A stretch of DNA of 64,000 bases from Pseudophaeobacter sp. Its GTDB lineage: Bacteria > Pseudomonadota > Alphaproteobacteria > Rhodobacterales > Rhodobacteraceae. The position numbers and the translations under genes were made by a program. Of this stretch, positions 25,388-35,067 are shown piece after piece; within the stretch, counting starts at the first letter, position 1, and each line of letters begins with the position of its first letter. The stretch is from positions 1-64,000 of the forward strand of contig JALUXC010000024.1 in NCBI GenBank assembly GCA_027019165.1, given 5' to 3'. A model generated the notes under the pieces. It searched no databases and was not told the origin of the DNA. It was given only the letters and a program-made list of their open reading frames with translations.

Positions 25388-28075
25388 ATGCCTATCACCG
25401 TCGGACAGGACAATGCCAAGACGCGCCGCACGCTCAGCGCCGGTGGCAAGTCGATTTCCTACTACTCGATCCCCGCAGCCACCGAGGCGGGTCTCGGCGA
25501 TTTTTCGAAACTGCCGGCGGCACTGAAGGTCGTGCTGGAAAACATGCTGCGCTTCGAAGACGGCGGCTTTTCGGTCTCAACCGACGATATCAAGGCCTTT
25601 GCCGAATGGGGCGCCAATGGCGGCAAGAACCCGCGCGAGATCGCCTATCGCCCGGCCCGCGTGTTGATGCAGGATTTCACCGGCGTTCCCGCCGTTGTGG
25701 ACCTTGCCGCAATGCGTGATGGCATCAAAGCGCTTGGCGGCGATGCGCAGAAGATCAATCCGCTGAACCCGGTAGATCTGGTCATCGACCACTCTGTCAT
25801 GATCGACGAGTTCGGCAACCCGCGCGCCTTCCAGATGAACGTGGACCGCGAGTATGAGCGCAACATGGAGCGCTACCAGTTCCTGAAATGGGGTCAGGGC
25901 GCCTTCAATAACTTCCGCGTTGTGCCTCCGGGAACCGGCATCTGCCACCAGGTGAACCTGGAATACCTGGCCCAGACCATCTGGACCGACGTGGATCAGG
26001 ACGGCAATGAAGTCGCCTATCCCGACACGCTGGTCGGCACCGACAGCCACACCACCATGGTCAACGGCGCAGCCGTTCTGGGCTGGGGTGTTGGCGGTAT
26101 CGAGGCCGAGGCCGCAATGCTGGGTCAGCCTATCTCCATGCTGATCCCCGAAGTCATCGGTTTTGAGCTGACCGGCGACATGGTCGAAGGCACCACCGGC
26201 ACCGACCTCGTGCTGAAGGTCGTCGAAATGCTGCGCCAAAAGGGCGTTGTGGGCAAATTCGTCGAATTCTACGGCGAAGGTCTGGACCGTCTGCCGCTGG
26301 CGGACCGTGCCACCATCGCCAACATGGCGCCGGAATATGGCGCGACCTGCGGCTTCTTCCCCATCGATGCTGAAACCATCCGTTACCTGCGCAACACCGG
26401 CCGCGACGAAGATCGTATCGCGCTGGTCGAAGCCTACGCCAAGGAAAACGGTTTCTGGCGCGATGCGGACTATGCGCCGGTCTACACCGACACCCTGTCG
26501 CTCGACATGAGCAGCATCGTTCCGGCGATTTCCGGCCCCAAACGCCCGCAGGACTATGTGCCGCTGACCAACGCGCAGGCCGCTTTCCGTCAGGAGATGG
26601 AAAACACCTTCAAGCGCCCCATGGGCAAGGAAGTCGCCGTCAAAGGCGAAGACTACACCATGGAATCGGGCAAGGTCGTGATCGCCTCGATCACCTCCTG
26701 CACCAACACCTCGAACCCTTATGTGATGATCGGCGCGGGTCTGGTTGCGAAAAAGGCGCACGAACTGGGCCTGAACCGCAAGCCTTGGGTCAAGACCTCG
26801 CTGGCGCCGGGTTCGCAGGTTGTGTCCGAATATCTTGAGGCCGCAGGCCTGCAAGAGCATCTGGATGCGGTCGGCTTCAACCTCGTCGGCTATGGCTGCA
26901 CCACCTGTATCGGCAACTCCGGTCCGATCCAGCAGGAGCTCTCCGAAGCCATCGCTGAGGGCGATCTGGTGGCGACCTCGGTCCTGTCGGGCAACCGCAA
27001 CTTTGAAGGCCGCATCAGCCCCGATGTACGCGCCAACTATCTGGCCTCGCCGCCGCTGGTTGTCGCCTACGCACTGGCTGGCACCATGGACATCGATCTG
27101 GCAAACGATCCGATTGCACAAACCGCCGATGGCAAGGACGTCTACCTGAAAGACATCTGGCCCTCGACCCAGGAAGTTGCGGACCTCGTGCAGGAAACTG
27201 TCACCCGCGAGGCCTTCCTGTCGAAATACGCCGATGTCTTCAAAGGCGACGAAAAATGGCAGGCGGTGGAAACCACCGATGCGGAAACCTACGACTGGCC
27301 CGCAACCTCGACCTACATCCAGAACCCGCCCTACTTCCAGGGCATGGGCACCGAGCCGGGCACCATCTCCAACATCGAGGGCGCCAAGCCGCTGTTGATC
27401 CTGGGCGACATGGTCACCACCGACCACATCTCCCCGGCGGGCTCTTTCGCGACCAGCACACCGGCTGGTCAGTACCTGATCGAACGGCAAGTGGCTCCGC
27501 GTGAGTTCAACTCCTACGGCTCGCGCCGCGGCAACCACGAGATCATGATGCGCGGCACCTTTGCCAACATCCGCATCAAGAACGAAATGCTGGATGGCGT
27601 TGAAGGCGGCTACACCAAAGGCCCCAATGGCGAGCAGACCTCGGTCTATGAAGCCTCGATGGCCTATCAGGAAGCCGGCATTCCGCTGGTGGTCTTTGGC
27701 GGTGAGCAGTATGGCGCGGGCTCCTCGCGTGACTGGGCGGCCAAAGGGACTGCGCTTCTGGGCGTCAAGGCTGTAATCGCCGAGAGCTTTGAACGTATCC
27801 ATCGTTCCAACCTGGTTGGCATGGGCGTCATCCCTTTCGAGTTCACCGCAGGCGACACCCGCAAATCGCTGAAACTGACCGGTGATGAAACCGTCTCAAT
27901 CCACGGTCTGGACACCATCGAGCCGCAGCAAGAGGTGCCTTGCGACATCACTTATGCGGATGGCACCACCAAGACCATCACGCTCAAGTGCCGCATCGAT
28001 ACCGCGCCCGAGATCGAATACATCGAACACGGCGGCGTGCTGCACTACGTGCTGCGCAACCTGGCAAAGTCGTAG
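25388..28075 (+). CDS. acnA: aconitate hydratase (AcnA)
   Basis: 895 residues, full length for the AcnA/IRP type. The [4Fe-4S] ligands lie in SITSCTNTSNP and GYGCTTCIGNSGP. Other blocks: LVGTDSHTTMVNGAAVLGWGVGGIEAEA, LGDMVTTDHISPAGSF, NSYGSRRGNHEIMMRG and GAGSSRDWAAKG (swivelling C-terminal domain). Isomerises citrate to isocitrate in the TCA cycle. AGAGGGAGG before ATG 25388 marks the start. It carries its own terminator. A possible GntR-type site lies upstream. Confidence 0.98.
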   Translation: MPITVGQDNAKTRRTLSAGGKSISYYSIPAATEAGLGDFSKLPAALKVVLENMLRFEDGGFSVSTDDIKAFAEWGANGGKNPREIAYRPARVLMQDFTGVPAVVDLAAMRDGIKALGGDAQKINPLNPVDLVIDHSVMIDEFGNPRAFQMNVDREYERNMERYQFLKWGQGAFNNFRVVPPGTGICHQVNLEYLAQTIWTDVDQDGNEVAYPDTLVGTDSHTTMVNGAAVLGWGVGGIEAEAAMLGQPISMLIPEVIGFELTGDMVEGTTGTDLVLKVVEMLRQKGVVGKFVEFYGEGLDRLPLADRATIANMAPEYGATCGFFPIDAETIRYLRNTGRDEDRIALVEAYAKENGFWRDADYAPVYTDTLSLDMSSIVPAISGPKRPQDYVPLTNAQAAFRQEMENTFKRPMGKEVAVKGEDYTMESGKVVIASITSCTNTSNPYVMIGAGLVAKKAHELGLNRKPWVKTSLAPGSQVVSEYLEAAGLQEHLDAVGFNLVGYGCTTCIGNSGPIQQELSEAIAEGDLVATSVLSGNRNFEGRISPDVRANYLASPPLVVAYALAGTMDIDLANDPIAQTADGKDVYLKDIWPSTQEVADLVQETVTREAFLSKYADVFKGDEKWQAVETTDAETYDWPATSTYIQNPPYFQGMGTEPGTISNIEGAKPLLILGDMVTTDHISPAGSFATSTPAGQYLIERQVAPREFNSYGSRRGNHEIMMRGTFANIRIKNEMLDGVEGGYTKGPNGEQTSVYEASMAYQEAGIPLVVFGGEQYGAGSSRDWAAKGTALLGVKAVIAESFERIHRSNLVGMGVIPFEFTAGDTRKSLKLTGDETVSIHGLDTIEPQQEVPCDITYADGTTKTITLKCRIDTAPEIEYIEHGGVLHYVLRNLAKS

Positions 28076-28099
28076 GACGCGCGCCAGAAGCAATTGCAG

Positions 28100-28130
28100 A
28101 AGGCGACCCCAAGGGGTCGCCTTTTCTTTT
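28100..28130 (+). terminator. rho-independent terminator after acnA
   Basis: AAGGCGACCCC-AA-GGGGTCGCCTT forms a near-perfect stem followed by TTCTTTT, 25 bp past the acnA stop. Confidence 0.9.
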
Positions 28131-28164
28131 GAGCGAACTGGGATCCGTGAAGGAGATGGAGAAC

Positions 28165-28527
28165 ATGAGTGATCTGGCAGAGAACGGCCTCAAAGATTCA
28201 GAGAGCATCACCGGCTATCACGCCCATGTCTATTTCGATGCGGACACGGTGGAGCAGGCCTTGGTCCTGTGTCAGCGCGCGGCACAGATGTTTGGCGTCA
28301 AGATGGGCCGAGTTCATGACAAATTGGTCGGCCCGCACCCGATGTGGTCCTGCCAACTGGCTGCCAGCCCCGCACAGTTTGCCCAGCTCCTGCCCTGGCT
28401 GGCGCTGAACCGCGATGGGCTGATTGTCTTTGCCCACCCCGAAACAGGCAACGAGCTGGCCGATCACCGCGACCACGGTATCTGGCTGGGCACCGGGCTA
28501 AAGCTGGATCTGTCGCTGTTTGAGTGA
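28165..28527 (+). CDS. DOPA 4,5-dioxygenase family protein
   Basis: 120 residues. The His-rich pattern of this small vicinal-oxygen family is visible: GYHAHVYFDADT near the N-terminus, VGPHPMWSCQLA in the middle and HPETGNELADHRDHGIWLG at the C-terminus, where His residues bind iron. The reaction in this organism is unknown; it might open a catechol ring. AAGGAG at 28150-28155 fits ATG 28165; the in-frame ATG at 28156 is too close to it. Convergent with ccmG, with a terminator between. Confidence 0.82.
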   Translation: MSDLAENGLKDSESITGYHAHVYFDADTVEQALVLCQRAAQMFGVKMGRVHDKLVGPHPMWSCQLAASPAQFAQLLPWLALNRDGLIVFAHPETGNELADHRDHGIWLGTGLKLDLSLFE

Positions 28528-28542
28528 CGCATTTCAAGGAAT

Positions 28543-28568
28543 CAAAAACGCCCGCCTGCGGCGGGCGT
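28543..28568 (-). terminator. rho-independent terminator after ccmG (minus strand)
   Basis: ACGCCCGCC-TGC-GGCGGGCGT (28548-28568). On the plus strand it is preceded by AAAAA, which gives a U-run on the minus-strand transcript, so it terminates the ccm operon; weaker on the plus strand. Confidence 0.85.
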
Positions 28569-28593
28569 CATTTGTAATCGAGAAGCCAACTGC

Positions 28594-29133
28594 TTACTGA
28601 GCGGCCGCCTTTTCCATCGCCGGGCGCAAGGTCTTTTCCACCACCGAAGATGTAATCGGACCAGCAAACCGCAGAACGATTTTGCCCTGCCCATCGATCA
28701 CATAGGTTTCCGGCACGCCGTAAAGGCCCCAATCCAATGCCATGCGGCCCTTCTCGTCCCGGCCGATGGCGGTGTAAGGGTCGCCAAGCTCCTCAAGGAA
28801 GGCGGCAGCATTGTCCTGCTGGTCCTTGTAGTTGACACCATAGATCGGCACGCCCTCGGCAGACAAAGCTTCCAGCGTCGGATGTTCGGCCCGGCAGGGT
28901 GCGCACCAGCTGGCCCAGTAGTTGACCAGCTTCACCGTCCCGTCCCGCAGGGTGGCATCGTCAAAACCTGCCTTGCCGGGGAAGGCGTCCAGCACCACGG
29001 GCGGCGCGGGCTGGCCTTCGCGCGCCGAGGGCAGGCTTTCGGGGTCATCGCGGAACATGCCCACAAGCGCCAGGCCGACAAAGCCCGCAAAGACAACGAC
29101 AGGCACTGCCATCAGAGGAGAGATCTTAGCCAT
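28594..29133 (-). CDS. ccmG: thiol:disulfide interchange protein DsbE/CcmG
   Basis: 179 residues: one N-terminal membrane anchor (LMAVPVVVFAGFVGLALVGMF) and a periplasmic thioredoxin fold with WASWCAPCRAEHPTL. VYGVPETYVIDGQGKI is the cis-Pro region. It reduces apocytochrome c thiols before heme attachment. Its start overlaps the end of ccmD by eight bases; it is the last gene of the ccmABCD-G run. Confidence 0.93.
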   Translation of the reverse strand: MAKISPLMAVPVVVFAGFVGLALVGMFRDDPESLPSAREGQPAPPVVLDAFPGKAGFDDATLRDGTVKLVNYWASWCAPCRAEHPTLEALSAEGVPIYGVNYKDQQDNAAAFLEELGDPYTAIGRDEKGRMALDWGLYGVPETYVIDGQGKIVLRFAGPITSSVVEKTLRPAMEKAAAQ

Positions 29134-29284
29134 TTCGCTTCACCCGCCCCTGTTCCAGCCGCTCCATCTCAGCCCGTACCCGGCGGCCGCGCCAAAGCGT
29201 CACAACCACCAAAAGCACCAGCAAAAGGATCGAGGCCGCATATGACGACAGCACCGCATCAGCGTATTTTCCAAGATCAGGCAT
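29126..29284 (-). CDS. ccmD: heme exporter protein CcmD
   Basis: 52 residues beginning MPDLGKYADAVLSSYAAS, then one membrane helix (ILLLVLLVVVTLW) and a basic tail (RGRRVRAEMERLEQG). Small and absent from simple ORF lists, but in the right place: its ATG overlaps the ccmC stop (ATGA) and its stop overlaps ccmG. CcmD helps release holo-CcmE from CcmABC. Confidence 0.9.
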   Translation of the reverse strand: MPDLGKYADAVLSSYAASILLLVLLVVVTLWRGRRVRAEMERLEQGRVKRNG

Positions 29285-30015
29285 CATGCCTCCATCCTTT
29301 CACGCGCCATCAGCGCCTTGATCCGGCGCGCGCGAATTTCGGTTCCAGTGCGATAGAACACCATTGCGATAAAAAAGAGACCAAAGCCCACCATGCAGAC
29401 ATAGAGCGGGTTTGAGAACACATCGGCGACATTCTCTTCCTTATCAAGGCTGAGTGAAGCGCCTTGGTGCAATCCTTGATTCCAGAAGTTCACCGCATAG
29501 CGGCTAAGCACCGCAAAGACCGAGCCGACAAGGCATAGGATCGACGTGAGGTCGGCTGCCGTGTCCGGATCTTCAATCGCCTCCCAAAGGGCAATGTAGC
29601 CAAGATAGAACAGGAACAGCACCAGAAAAGAGGTCAGACGCGGATCCCAAGCCCACCAGGTGCCCCACATCGGCTGGCCCCAGATCGCGCCTGTGACGAG
29701 TGCGATAAGGGTCATCACGACGCCGACCGGGGCTGCGGCGCGGGCGGCAAGAGCGCTCACGTGGTGACGGCGCACAAGCCATATCAGCGAGGCCACCAGC
29801 ATCATGAACCAGGCGTTTATCGCCATCAGCGCGGCGGGCACGTGAAGGAAAATGATCTTGACCGTGGACCCCTGCCGGTAGTCATCGGGTGTAAAAAAGA
29901 AACCCCAGATCAGCCCCACGACCATCAACAGGCCCGAGACGCCCCATAGAAAGGGCATCACCCGTTCCGTGGTGGTGAGGAACTTTTTCGGATTTGCGTA
30001 TTCCCAGATCGACAT
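29284..30015 (-). CDS. ccmC: heme ABC transporter permease CcmC
   Basis: 243 residues with six membrane helices. The heme-handling tryptophan motif WGTWWAWDPRLTS is intact, with the conserved His residues in LHVPAAL and around LHQGAS. It loads heme onto CcmE. The start at 30015 (MSIWEYANPKKF) is the family start; the longer frame would add 36 non-conserved residues. Seventy bases separate it from ccmB, a looser join than its neighbours. Confidence 0.95.
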   Translation of the reverse strand: MSIWEYANPKKFLTTTERVMPFLWGVSGLLMVVGLIWGFFFTPDDYRQGSTVKIIFLHVPAALMAINAWFMMLVASLIWLVRRHHVSALAARAAAPVGVVMTLIALVTGAIWGQPMWGTWWAWDPRLTSFLVLFLFYLGYIALWEAIEDPDTAADLTSILCLVGSVFAVLSRYAVNFWNQGLHQGASLSLDKEENVADVFSNPLYVCMVGFGLFFIAMVFYRTGTEIRARRIKALMARERMEA

Positions 30016-30085
30016 GGTGGCTATCTTGTTCCCCGCTCCCAAAGTTTCAAGTCTCTCTCGCCCATGCTCTTTTGTCGCATATCCG

Positions 30086-30742
30086 TCAGCGCAGATTGAT
30101 ACGCAAGACGGCGGCGCTGGCAAAGGGCAATAGAGCGATCACTGCCGCCGAAATACCGGCGAGCATCAACAGCGGCGTCTGCACCGCCATGCCTTCGGCG
30201 CCGCGGCGGGCCACCTCAGCGCCAAAGATCAGTGTCGGCACATAAAGCGGCATTACCAAAAGCGACAACAACAGCCCGCCCCGTTTCAGACCCACGGTAA
30301 GCGCCGCGCCAAAGGTGCCAATCACCGACAATGCAGGCGTTCCCAGAAACAGCGAGAGGACCAGCCACAAAAAGCCCTGTCCCGGCAGGTTCAGCAACAC
30401 GCCCAGCACCGGCGCGGCGAGCACCAGCGGCAGACCGGTGGTGATCCAATGGGCCAGCGCCTTGACGCTCACAACCGCCTCCAGCGGCAAGGGTGCAGTC
30501 GCCAGAAGATCCAGCGAGCCATCCTCCCAATCCAGCGCCAGCAACCGGTCTAGCGACAACAGGCACGACAGCAGCGCGCCGAGCCACAGAACCCCCGGCG
30601 CGATCCGGGTCAACAACTCGGAGTTCGGCCCCACAGAGAATGGCACCATGACCGTCACAATCAGGAAAAAGGCAAGGCCGAGGCCAAAGCCCCCACCAGC
30701 ACGCACTGCAAGGCGCAGATCCCGCATCAACAGGGCAATCAT
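30086..30742 (-). CDS. ccmB: heme exporter protein CcmB
   Basis: 218 residues, six hydrophobic helices, start [18 protein letters not shown]. Conserved [45 protein letters not shown] and the [18 protein letters not shown] segment are typical. It is the membrane partner of CcmA; its ATG overlaps the ccmA stop (ATGA). Confidence 0.95.
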   Translation of the reverse strand: MIALLMRDLRLAVRAGGGFGLGLAFFLIVTVMVPFSVGPNSELLTRIAPGVLWLGALLSCLLSLDRLLALDWEDGSLDLLATAPLPLEAVVSVKALAHWITTGLPLVLAAPVLGVLLNLPGQGFLWLVLSLFLGTPALSVIGTFGAALTVGLKRGGLLLSLLVMPLYVPTLIFGAEVARRGAEGMAVQTPLLMLAGISAAVIALLPFASAAVLRINLR

Positions 30743-31356
30743 AAAAAGCCCTCATCAAAGTCATCCAGCGCAGGCAAGGTGGCCTTGTAGGCTCCAGCGT
30801 CCAGCACATCTGCCTCGGACAGGCCCAGATCGATATGGGTCGCGATCAGCGCCGCTCCCCCCTGCCCCAGATGGGCACGCACCGCATCCGCGAACATGGC
30901 GACTGCCCGAGTGTCCAGGCTGACCGTGGGTTCATCCATCACCCAGATGGGCCGCCCCGTGACCAGCATCCGCGCGAGACCCAGACGGCGTTTCTGCCCC
31001 GCCGAAAGCGCCCCTGCGGCGCGGTCTTTCAAGGCGTTCAGATCAAAGGCCGTCAGCGCGGGTTCAACCGACGAGGTGCCAAAAACACGCGCCCAGAAGA
31101 TCAGGTTCTCTGTCACGCTCAGAGCCTGTTTCAATCCGTCAGAATGGGCCGCATAGGCGATCTGGTCCTCTGCCCCCTCGATCTGACCCGCAAGCGGCGG
31201 CTGCAGCCCCGCGATGGTGCGCAAAAGCGTGGTTTTGCCGATCCCGTTCGGTCCGCGCAGGATCAGGGCGCGGCCCGGCTCCAGCCGAAAGCTGAGGCCT
31301 TCGAGCACCGGCAGACCGCCACGCGCGATCGCAAGATCGGTTACATTCAATGTCAT
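30739..31356 (-). CDS. ccmA: cytochrome c biogenesis ATP-binding export protein CcmA
   Basis: 205 residues. Walker [15 protein letters not shown], signature [14 protein letters not shown], Walker B WVMDEPT and switch His in IATHIDLG are present. It energises CcmB in the heme-handling complex. ATG 31356 begins [14 protein letters not shown]; the ORF upstream of it is not conserved. First of the ccmABCD-G minus-strand run. Confidence 0.95.
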   Translation of the reverse strand: MTLNVTDLAIARGGLPVLEGLSFRLEPGRALILRGPNGIGKTTLLRTIAGLQPPLAGQIEGAEDQIAYAAHSDGLKQALSVTENLIFWARVFGTSSVEPALTAFDLNALKDRAAGALSAGQKRRLGLARMLVTGRPIWVMDEPTVSLDTRAVAMFADAVRAHLGQGGAALIATHIDLGLSEADVLDAGAYKATLPALDDFDEGFL

Positions 31357-31420
31357 GAATGACTGACTATCCCATTGCCGCCCCGCGCAAAAGACGTATT
31401 CGCCCGCGCGGCAAGATGCG

Positions 31421-31774
31421 TCATACCGGCAGCACCGCCAAAGCGATCCGGCGCCCTTCGGACAGGAGCACATTATAGGTGCGGCAGGCCGCTGGGGAGT
31501 TCATCGTTTCAACGCCCAGCCCCGCCCCTTCGAGCGCCGCGCGAAGATCACCGGGGATATGGGCCACCTCAGGACCAGTCCCGATGAACAGGACGTCCAC
31601 ATCTCCGGCAAGGGACAGCAGCGCCGCGCGATCCTCATAGCCCCCCCAGGCAGACGTGCCCATTGCCCCGGTCAGAACCGCGCCATTATACACCTCGCCG
31701 CCGATGCGAAAGAACCCCTCCCCGTAGCCATCCACCGGTACGGCATCGGAATAGGTGACTTCATTGAGGCGCAT
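31421..31774 (-). CDS. Mth938-like (DUF498) protein
   Basis: 117 residues. [29 protein letters not shown] and [29 protein letters not shown] fit the DUF498/Mth938 fold, related to the mitochondrial complex I assembly factor NDUFAF3. The gene lies between secF and ccmA in the same direction, a conserved order in alphaproteobacteria. Cytoplasmic; role in bacteria unproven. Confidence 0.88.
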   Translation of the reverse strand: MRLNEVTYSDAVPVDGYGEGFFRIGGEVYNGAVLTGAMGTSAWGGYEDRAALLSLAGDVDVLFIGTGPEVAHIPGDLRAALEGAGLGVETMNSPAACRTYNVLLSEGRRIALAVLPV

Positions 31775-31836
31775 GAGGCTTCTCCCGGAATTCTGTTTGA
31801 CCGATCTCTAGCACGGGGCAAGATGGGGCAAAAGCA

Positions 31837-31865
31837 AAAGGCCGCAAGCAAAACCTGCGGCCTTT
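31837..31865 (-). terminator. rho-independent terminator after secF (minus strand)
   Basis: AAAGGCCGCA and TGCGGCCTTT form a perfect 10-bp stem around a 9-base loop. On the minus strand it follows the secF stop by 25 bp and ends in TTT. It separates the yajC-secD-secF transcript from the DUF498/ccm transcript. Confidence 0.75.
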
Positions 31866-31890
31866 CGTGCCAGTTCTGTCTTTTCGACGG

Positions 31891-32859
31891 TCAGGCGTCG
31901 ATATTGGCAAACTGGTTGCCGGTCGGCGTCGTCGGTTTGGACCAGTCGCGTTTGACACCGAGCCACAACAGGATTGTGGAAGCCACGAAAACCGAGGAAT
32001 AGGTGCCGACGATAACACCCCAGATCATCGCAAAGACGAAGCCACGGATCACATCGCCGCCCAGCACATAAAGCGAGATCAGCGCGATCAGCGTAGTGAC
32101 CGATGTCATCATGGTCCGGCTCAGGGTTTCGTTGATCGACAGGTTCAGCACCTCGGCCAGCGACTTTTTCTTGTAGCGGCGCAGGTTCTCGCGCACGCGG
32201 TCAAAGACAACAACGGTATCGTTCAGCGAATAACCGACGATGGTCAGCAAGGCCGCGATGATTGCCAGGTCGAACTTGATCTGCAGTTCCGAGAAGATAC
32301 CAATGGTCAGCACAACGTCATGCACCAGGGCCGCCACCGCACCCAGGGCAAACTGCCATTCGAAGCGCAGCCAGATGTAGACCAGCACCGCGCCGATGGC
32401 CAGAACAACGGCAATCACTGCGGTCTGAACCAATTCTCCGGACACTTTGGGGCCAACGGATTCGACTGAGACGAATTTGATCTCGGGCGCGACGGTGGCA
32501 AGGGCAGCATTCAGCTCCTCGATCATCTCGCCAGAGATCGACTCGCCGTCCTCCTGCGCCTGGATGCGGATCATCGCCACATGCTGATCTTCCTCAAAGG
32601 TCGGATCAAACACCTCGGTGATGGAAACGTCGCCAAGCCCAAGCGGGCTCATTGCGTCGCGATAGGCGCCCACATCAATGGCTTGGGTGCTTTCCGTGCG
32701 GATGGTGGTGCCGCCCCGGAAATCGATCCCAAAGTTCAACCCCTGCAGCAGGAAGGAGGCAAAGCCCACGACCATCATGAGGGCCGAGATGCCAAGCCAG
32801 ATCTTCCAACGCTTGAAGAAGTCGAAAGAGGTCGTTTCGGGTACAAGTCTTAGCCGCAT
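31891..32859 (-). CDS. secF: protein translocase subunit SecF
   Basis: 322 residues; six membrane helices. GLNFGIDFRGGTTIR is the family's first periplasmic loop; the D4/D6 motif region YSLNDTVVVFDRVREN and MTSVTTLIALISLYVLGGDVIRGFVFAM are intact. SecDF uses the proton gradient to pull exported proteins across. Its ATG lies one base before the secD stop region, giving tight coupling. Confidence 0.96.
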   Translation of the reverse strand: MRLRLVPETTSFDFFKRWKIWLGISALMMVVGFASFLLQGLNFGIDFRGGTTIRTESTQAIDVGAYRDAMSPLGLGDVSITEVFDPTFEEDQHVAMIRIQAQEDGESISGEMIEELNAALATVAPEIKFVSVESVGPKVSGELVQTAVIAVVLAIGAVLVYIWLRFEWQFALGAVAALVHDVVLTIGIFSELQIKFDLAIIAALLTIVGYSLNDTVVVFDRVRENLRRYKKKSLAEVLNLSINETLSRTMMTSVTTLIALISLYVLGGDVIRGFVFAMIWGVIVGTYSSVFVASTILLWLGVKRDWSKPTTPTGNQFANIDA

Positions 32860-32860
32860 A

Positions 32861-34522
32861 TCACACCTCAATCGTTTTCGGACGGCGCCGTTCAAACCAC
32901 ATGACAATCATCAGGCGCGTCACAAAAATCGCGGTAAAGACCGATGTCATGATGCCCAGCCCCAGGGTAATCGCGAAACCACGCACCGGCCCGGATCCCA
33001 TGGCGAACAGGATCACCGCGGTGATGAAAGTGGTTACGTTGGCATCCAGAATGGCGCTCAGCGCCTTGGAGTAGCCCTCATCAATGGCCCGCGCCGGACC
33101 ACGGCCCGCTTTCAGCTCTTCGCGAATCCGCTCAAACACCAGCACATTGGCGTCCACCGCCATGCCGACGGTCAGCACGATCCCGGCGATCCCCGGCAAG
33201 GTCAACGTTCCGCCGATCAGGCTGAGCGCGCCAAAGATCAACGCGACGTTCAGCATAAGCGCGATATTGGCGAAGATCCCAAAGAGCCCATAGGACAGCG
33301 TCATGAATACCAGCACCGCGACAAAGGCAACGATGGTCGCGATCTTGCCCGCATCGATACTGTCCTGACCCAGCTCGGGGCCGATGGTGCGCTCTTCGAG
33401 AAACTCCAGCCCCGCAGGCAGGGCCCCTGCACGCAAGAGAACAGCCAGATTGGTGCTTTCCTCGATGGAGAAATTGCCGGTGATGATGCCAGAGCCACCG
33501 GCAATATGGGCCTGAATGACCGGCGCCGAAACCACCTCGTTATCCAGAACAATGGCAAAGGGAGAGCCGATGTTTTCAGCCGTATAATCCCCGAACCGGC
33601 GCGCGCCCGAGGTATCAAACCGGAAGGTCACAGCCGGGCGGCCGTTCTGGTCGAACGAGGGCTGCGCATCCACAAGGTCTTCGCCCGTCACAACAGGGGC
33701 GGCTTCGACGGTGTAGTAGGTTCCTGCTTCGTCCAATGACGGGAGCACCTTGTTGCCGACCCCGGCGCGAGCGTCAGGGTCGCTGCCTCGGCCCACAACC
33801 GGGTTGAAGGTCAGCTGCGCCGTGGTGCCGATGATCTCTTTCAACTCAGAAGCAGAGCCGATGCCCGGCACCTGAATTAGAATGCGGTCGGCGCCCTGAC
33901 GCTGGATGGTGGGTTCGCGGGTGCCGACTTCGTCGATCCGGCGGCGCACGATCTCAAGAGACTGGCGCACGGTGCGATCGTCCGAGGCAAGCCGCTCAGC
34001 CTCGGTCAGGCGCACGATCAGAACATCGCCTTCGGCAGAGACTTCGATATCGGTGGCCCCGGCACCGGTCAGCGATGTAACCGGGTTGGCCAGCCCGCGC
34101 ACCACTTCAAGCGCGCGTGCCATCCCTTCGGGTTTCGAGATCTTGACGCGAATCTGGTCTGCGGGACTGCGCTGTTGGTTAATCCCTCCAACTATGGCCC
34201 TTTCTTTCATCAGGGCTTTGCGGACCTCAGGCCAAAAGGCTGCCATACGTGCGGCATAGACATCTTCGACCTGAACTTCGGCCAAAAGATGCGCACCGCC
34301 CCGCAGATCAAGGCCGAGGTTCACAAGCCCAGCGGGCATCCATTCCGGCCACTGCGCGGCAGCCTCAAGCCGTTCGGGCGTCTCGCCCTTCATTTCAATT
34401 GCAACGACAGCATCATTGGACTGTTCGACGCGGGTATAGAATGCATTTGGCAGGGCCAGCAAAAGGCCGGCCACACAGACCAGCCAGATCAGCACCCTCT
34501 TCCAGAGATCGATTTGCAGCAT
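32861..34522 (-). CDS. secD: protein translocase subunit SecD
   Basis: 553 residues. GLVNLGLDLRGGAHLL opens the P1 periplasmic domain; the membrane half has MAVDANVLVFERIREELKAG and GSGPVRGFAITLGLGI, the conserved proton-path region. It works with SecF and YajC at SecYEG. The start at 34522 begins MLQIDLWKRVLIWLVCV, a basic residue then first helix. Confidence 0.96.
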   Translation of the reverse strand: MLQIDLWKRVLIWLVCVAGLLLALPNAFYTRVEQSNDAVVAIEMKGETPERLEAAAQWPEWMPAGLVNLGLDLRGGAHLLAEVQVEDVYAARMAAFWPEVRKALMKERAIVGGINQQRSPADQIRVKISKPEGMARALEVVRGLANPVTSLTGAGATDIEVSAEGDVLIVRLTEAERLASDDRTVRQSLEIVRRRIDEVGTREPTIQRQGADRILIQVPGIGSASELKEIIGTTAQLTFNPVVGRGSDPDARAGVGNKVLPSLDEAGTYYTVEAAPVVTGEDLVDAQPSFDQNGRPAVTFRFDTSGARRFGDYTAENIGSPFAIVLDNEVVSAPVIQAHIAGGSGIITGNFSIEESTNLAVLLRAGALPAGLEFLEERTIGPELGQDSIDAGKIATIVAFVAVLVFMTLSYGLFGIFANIALMLNVALIFGALSLIGGTLTLPGIAGIVLTVGMAVDANVLVFERIREELKAGRGPARAIDEGYSKALSAILDANVTTFITAVILFAMGSGPVRGFAITLGLGIMTSVFTAIFVTRLMIVMWFERRRPKTIEV

Positions 34523-34556
34523 TGCCCTGCCTTTTCAGATATTTGGGACAGGCGCC

Positions 34557-34841
34557 TTAGGCTGCCGGTTCAGTCTTGGACAGCACCTGCGCGATGGTGG
34601 AGCGCACGACGCGGACCTTGACGCCCTCGGCCAGTTCGACTTCGATCTCATTGTCGTCTTTGACCTTGGCGACTTTGCCGATCAGCCCGCCTTGCGTCAC
34701 CACCTGATCACCGCGGCGCAGGTCCTGCACCATTTTCTGGTGTTCTTTCATCTTCTTCTGCTGCGGGCGGATCAGCAGGAAGTACATGATCGCAAAGATC
34801 AGAATAAGCGGGAGAAACTGGCCAATCGCATTTGCGTCCAA
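34557..34841 (-). CDS. yajC: preprotein translocase subunit YajC
   Basis: 94 residues with one helix (IGQFLPLILIFAIMYFLLIRPQQKKMKEHQKM) and the cytoplasmic DLRRGDQVVTQGGLIGKVAKV domain. No ATG fits the N-terminus; the likely start is a TTG at 34841 (complement) with AAGGA eight bases upstream. ATG starts in the longer frame would add non-conserved sequence from the serS promoter region. First gene of the yajC-secD-secF transcript. Confidence 0.9.
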   Translation of the reverse strand: MDANAIGQFLPLILIFAIMYFLLIRPQQKKMKEHQKMVQDLRRGDQVVTQGGLIGKVAKVKDDNEIEVELAEGVKVRVVRSTIAQVLSKTEPAA

Positions 34842-35067
34842 GGGGATATTCCTTCTGTCTACGGGGGCCCATGGCGGGCCGCTGATTTTGCAGGGGAACC
34901 TATGCGCTGGCATGGGCAGTTGCAAGGCAAAGGCGGGGCCTTGAAGCTGAGATTCCGCCTTGCAACACTTGTGCACGAACCCCGCTCTGCCCTCTTCCTC
35001 TTTGGGTGCGGGTCGGGCATAGGTTTGGCACTGATTCAAAATCGCCTCTTAGACAGGAGCCACCCTC

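Noticed and set aside
25577-27802. 741-residue open frame antisense to acnA
   Set aside because: It lies wholly opposite a canonical aconitase gene. Long antisense frames are common with GC-rich third positions, and the translation shows no domain.
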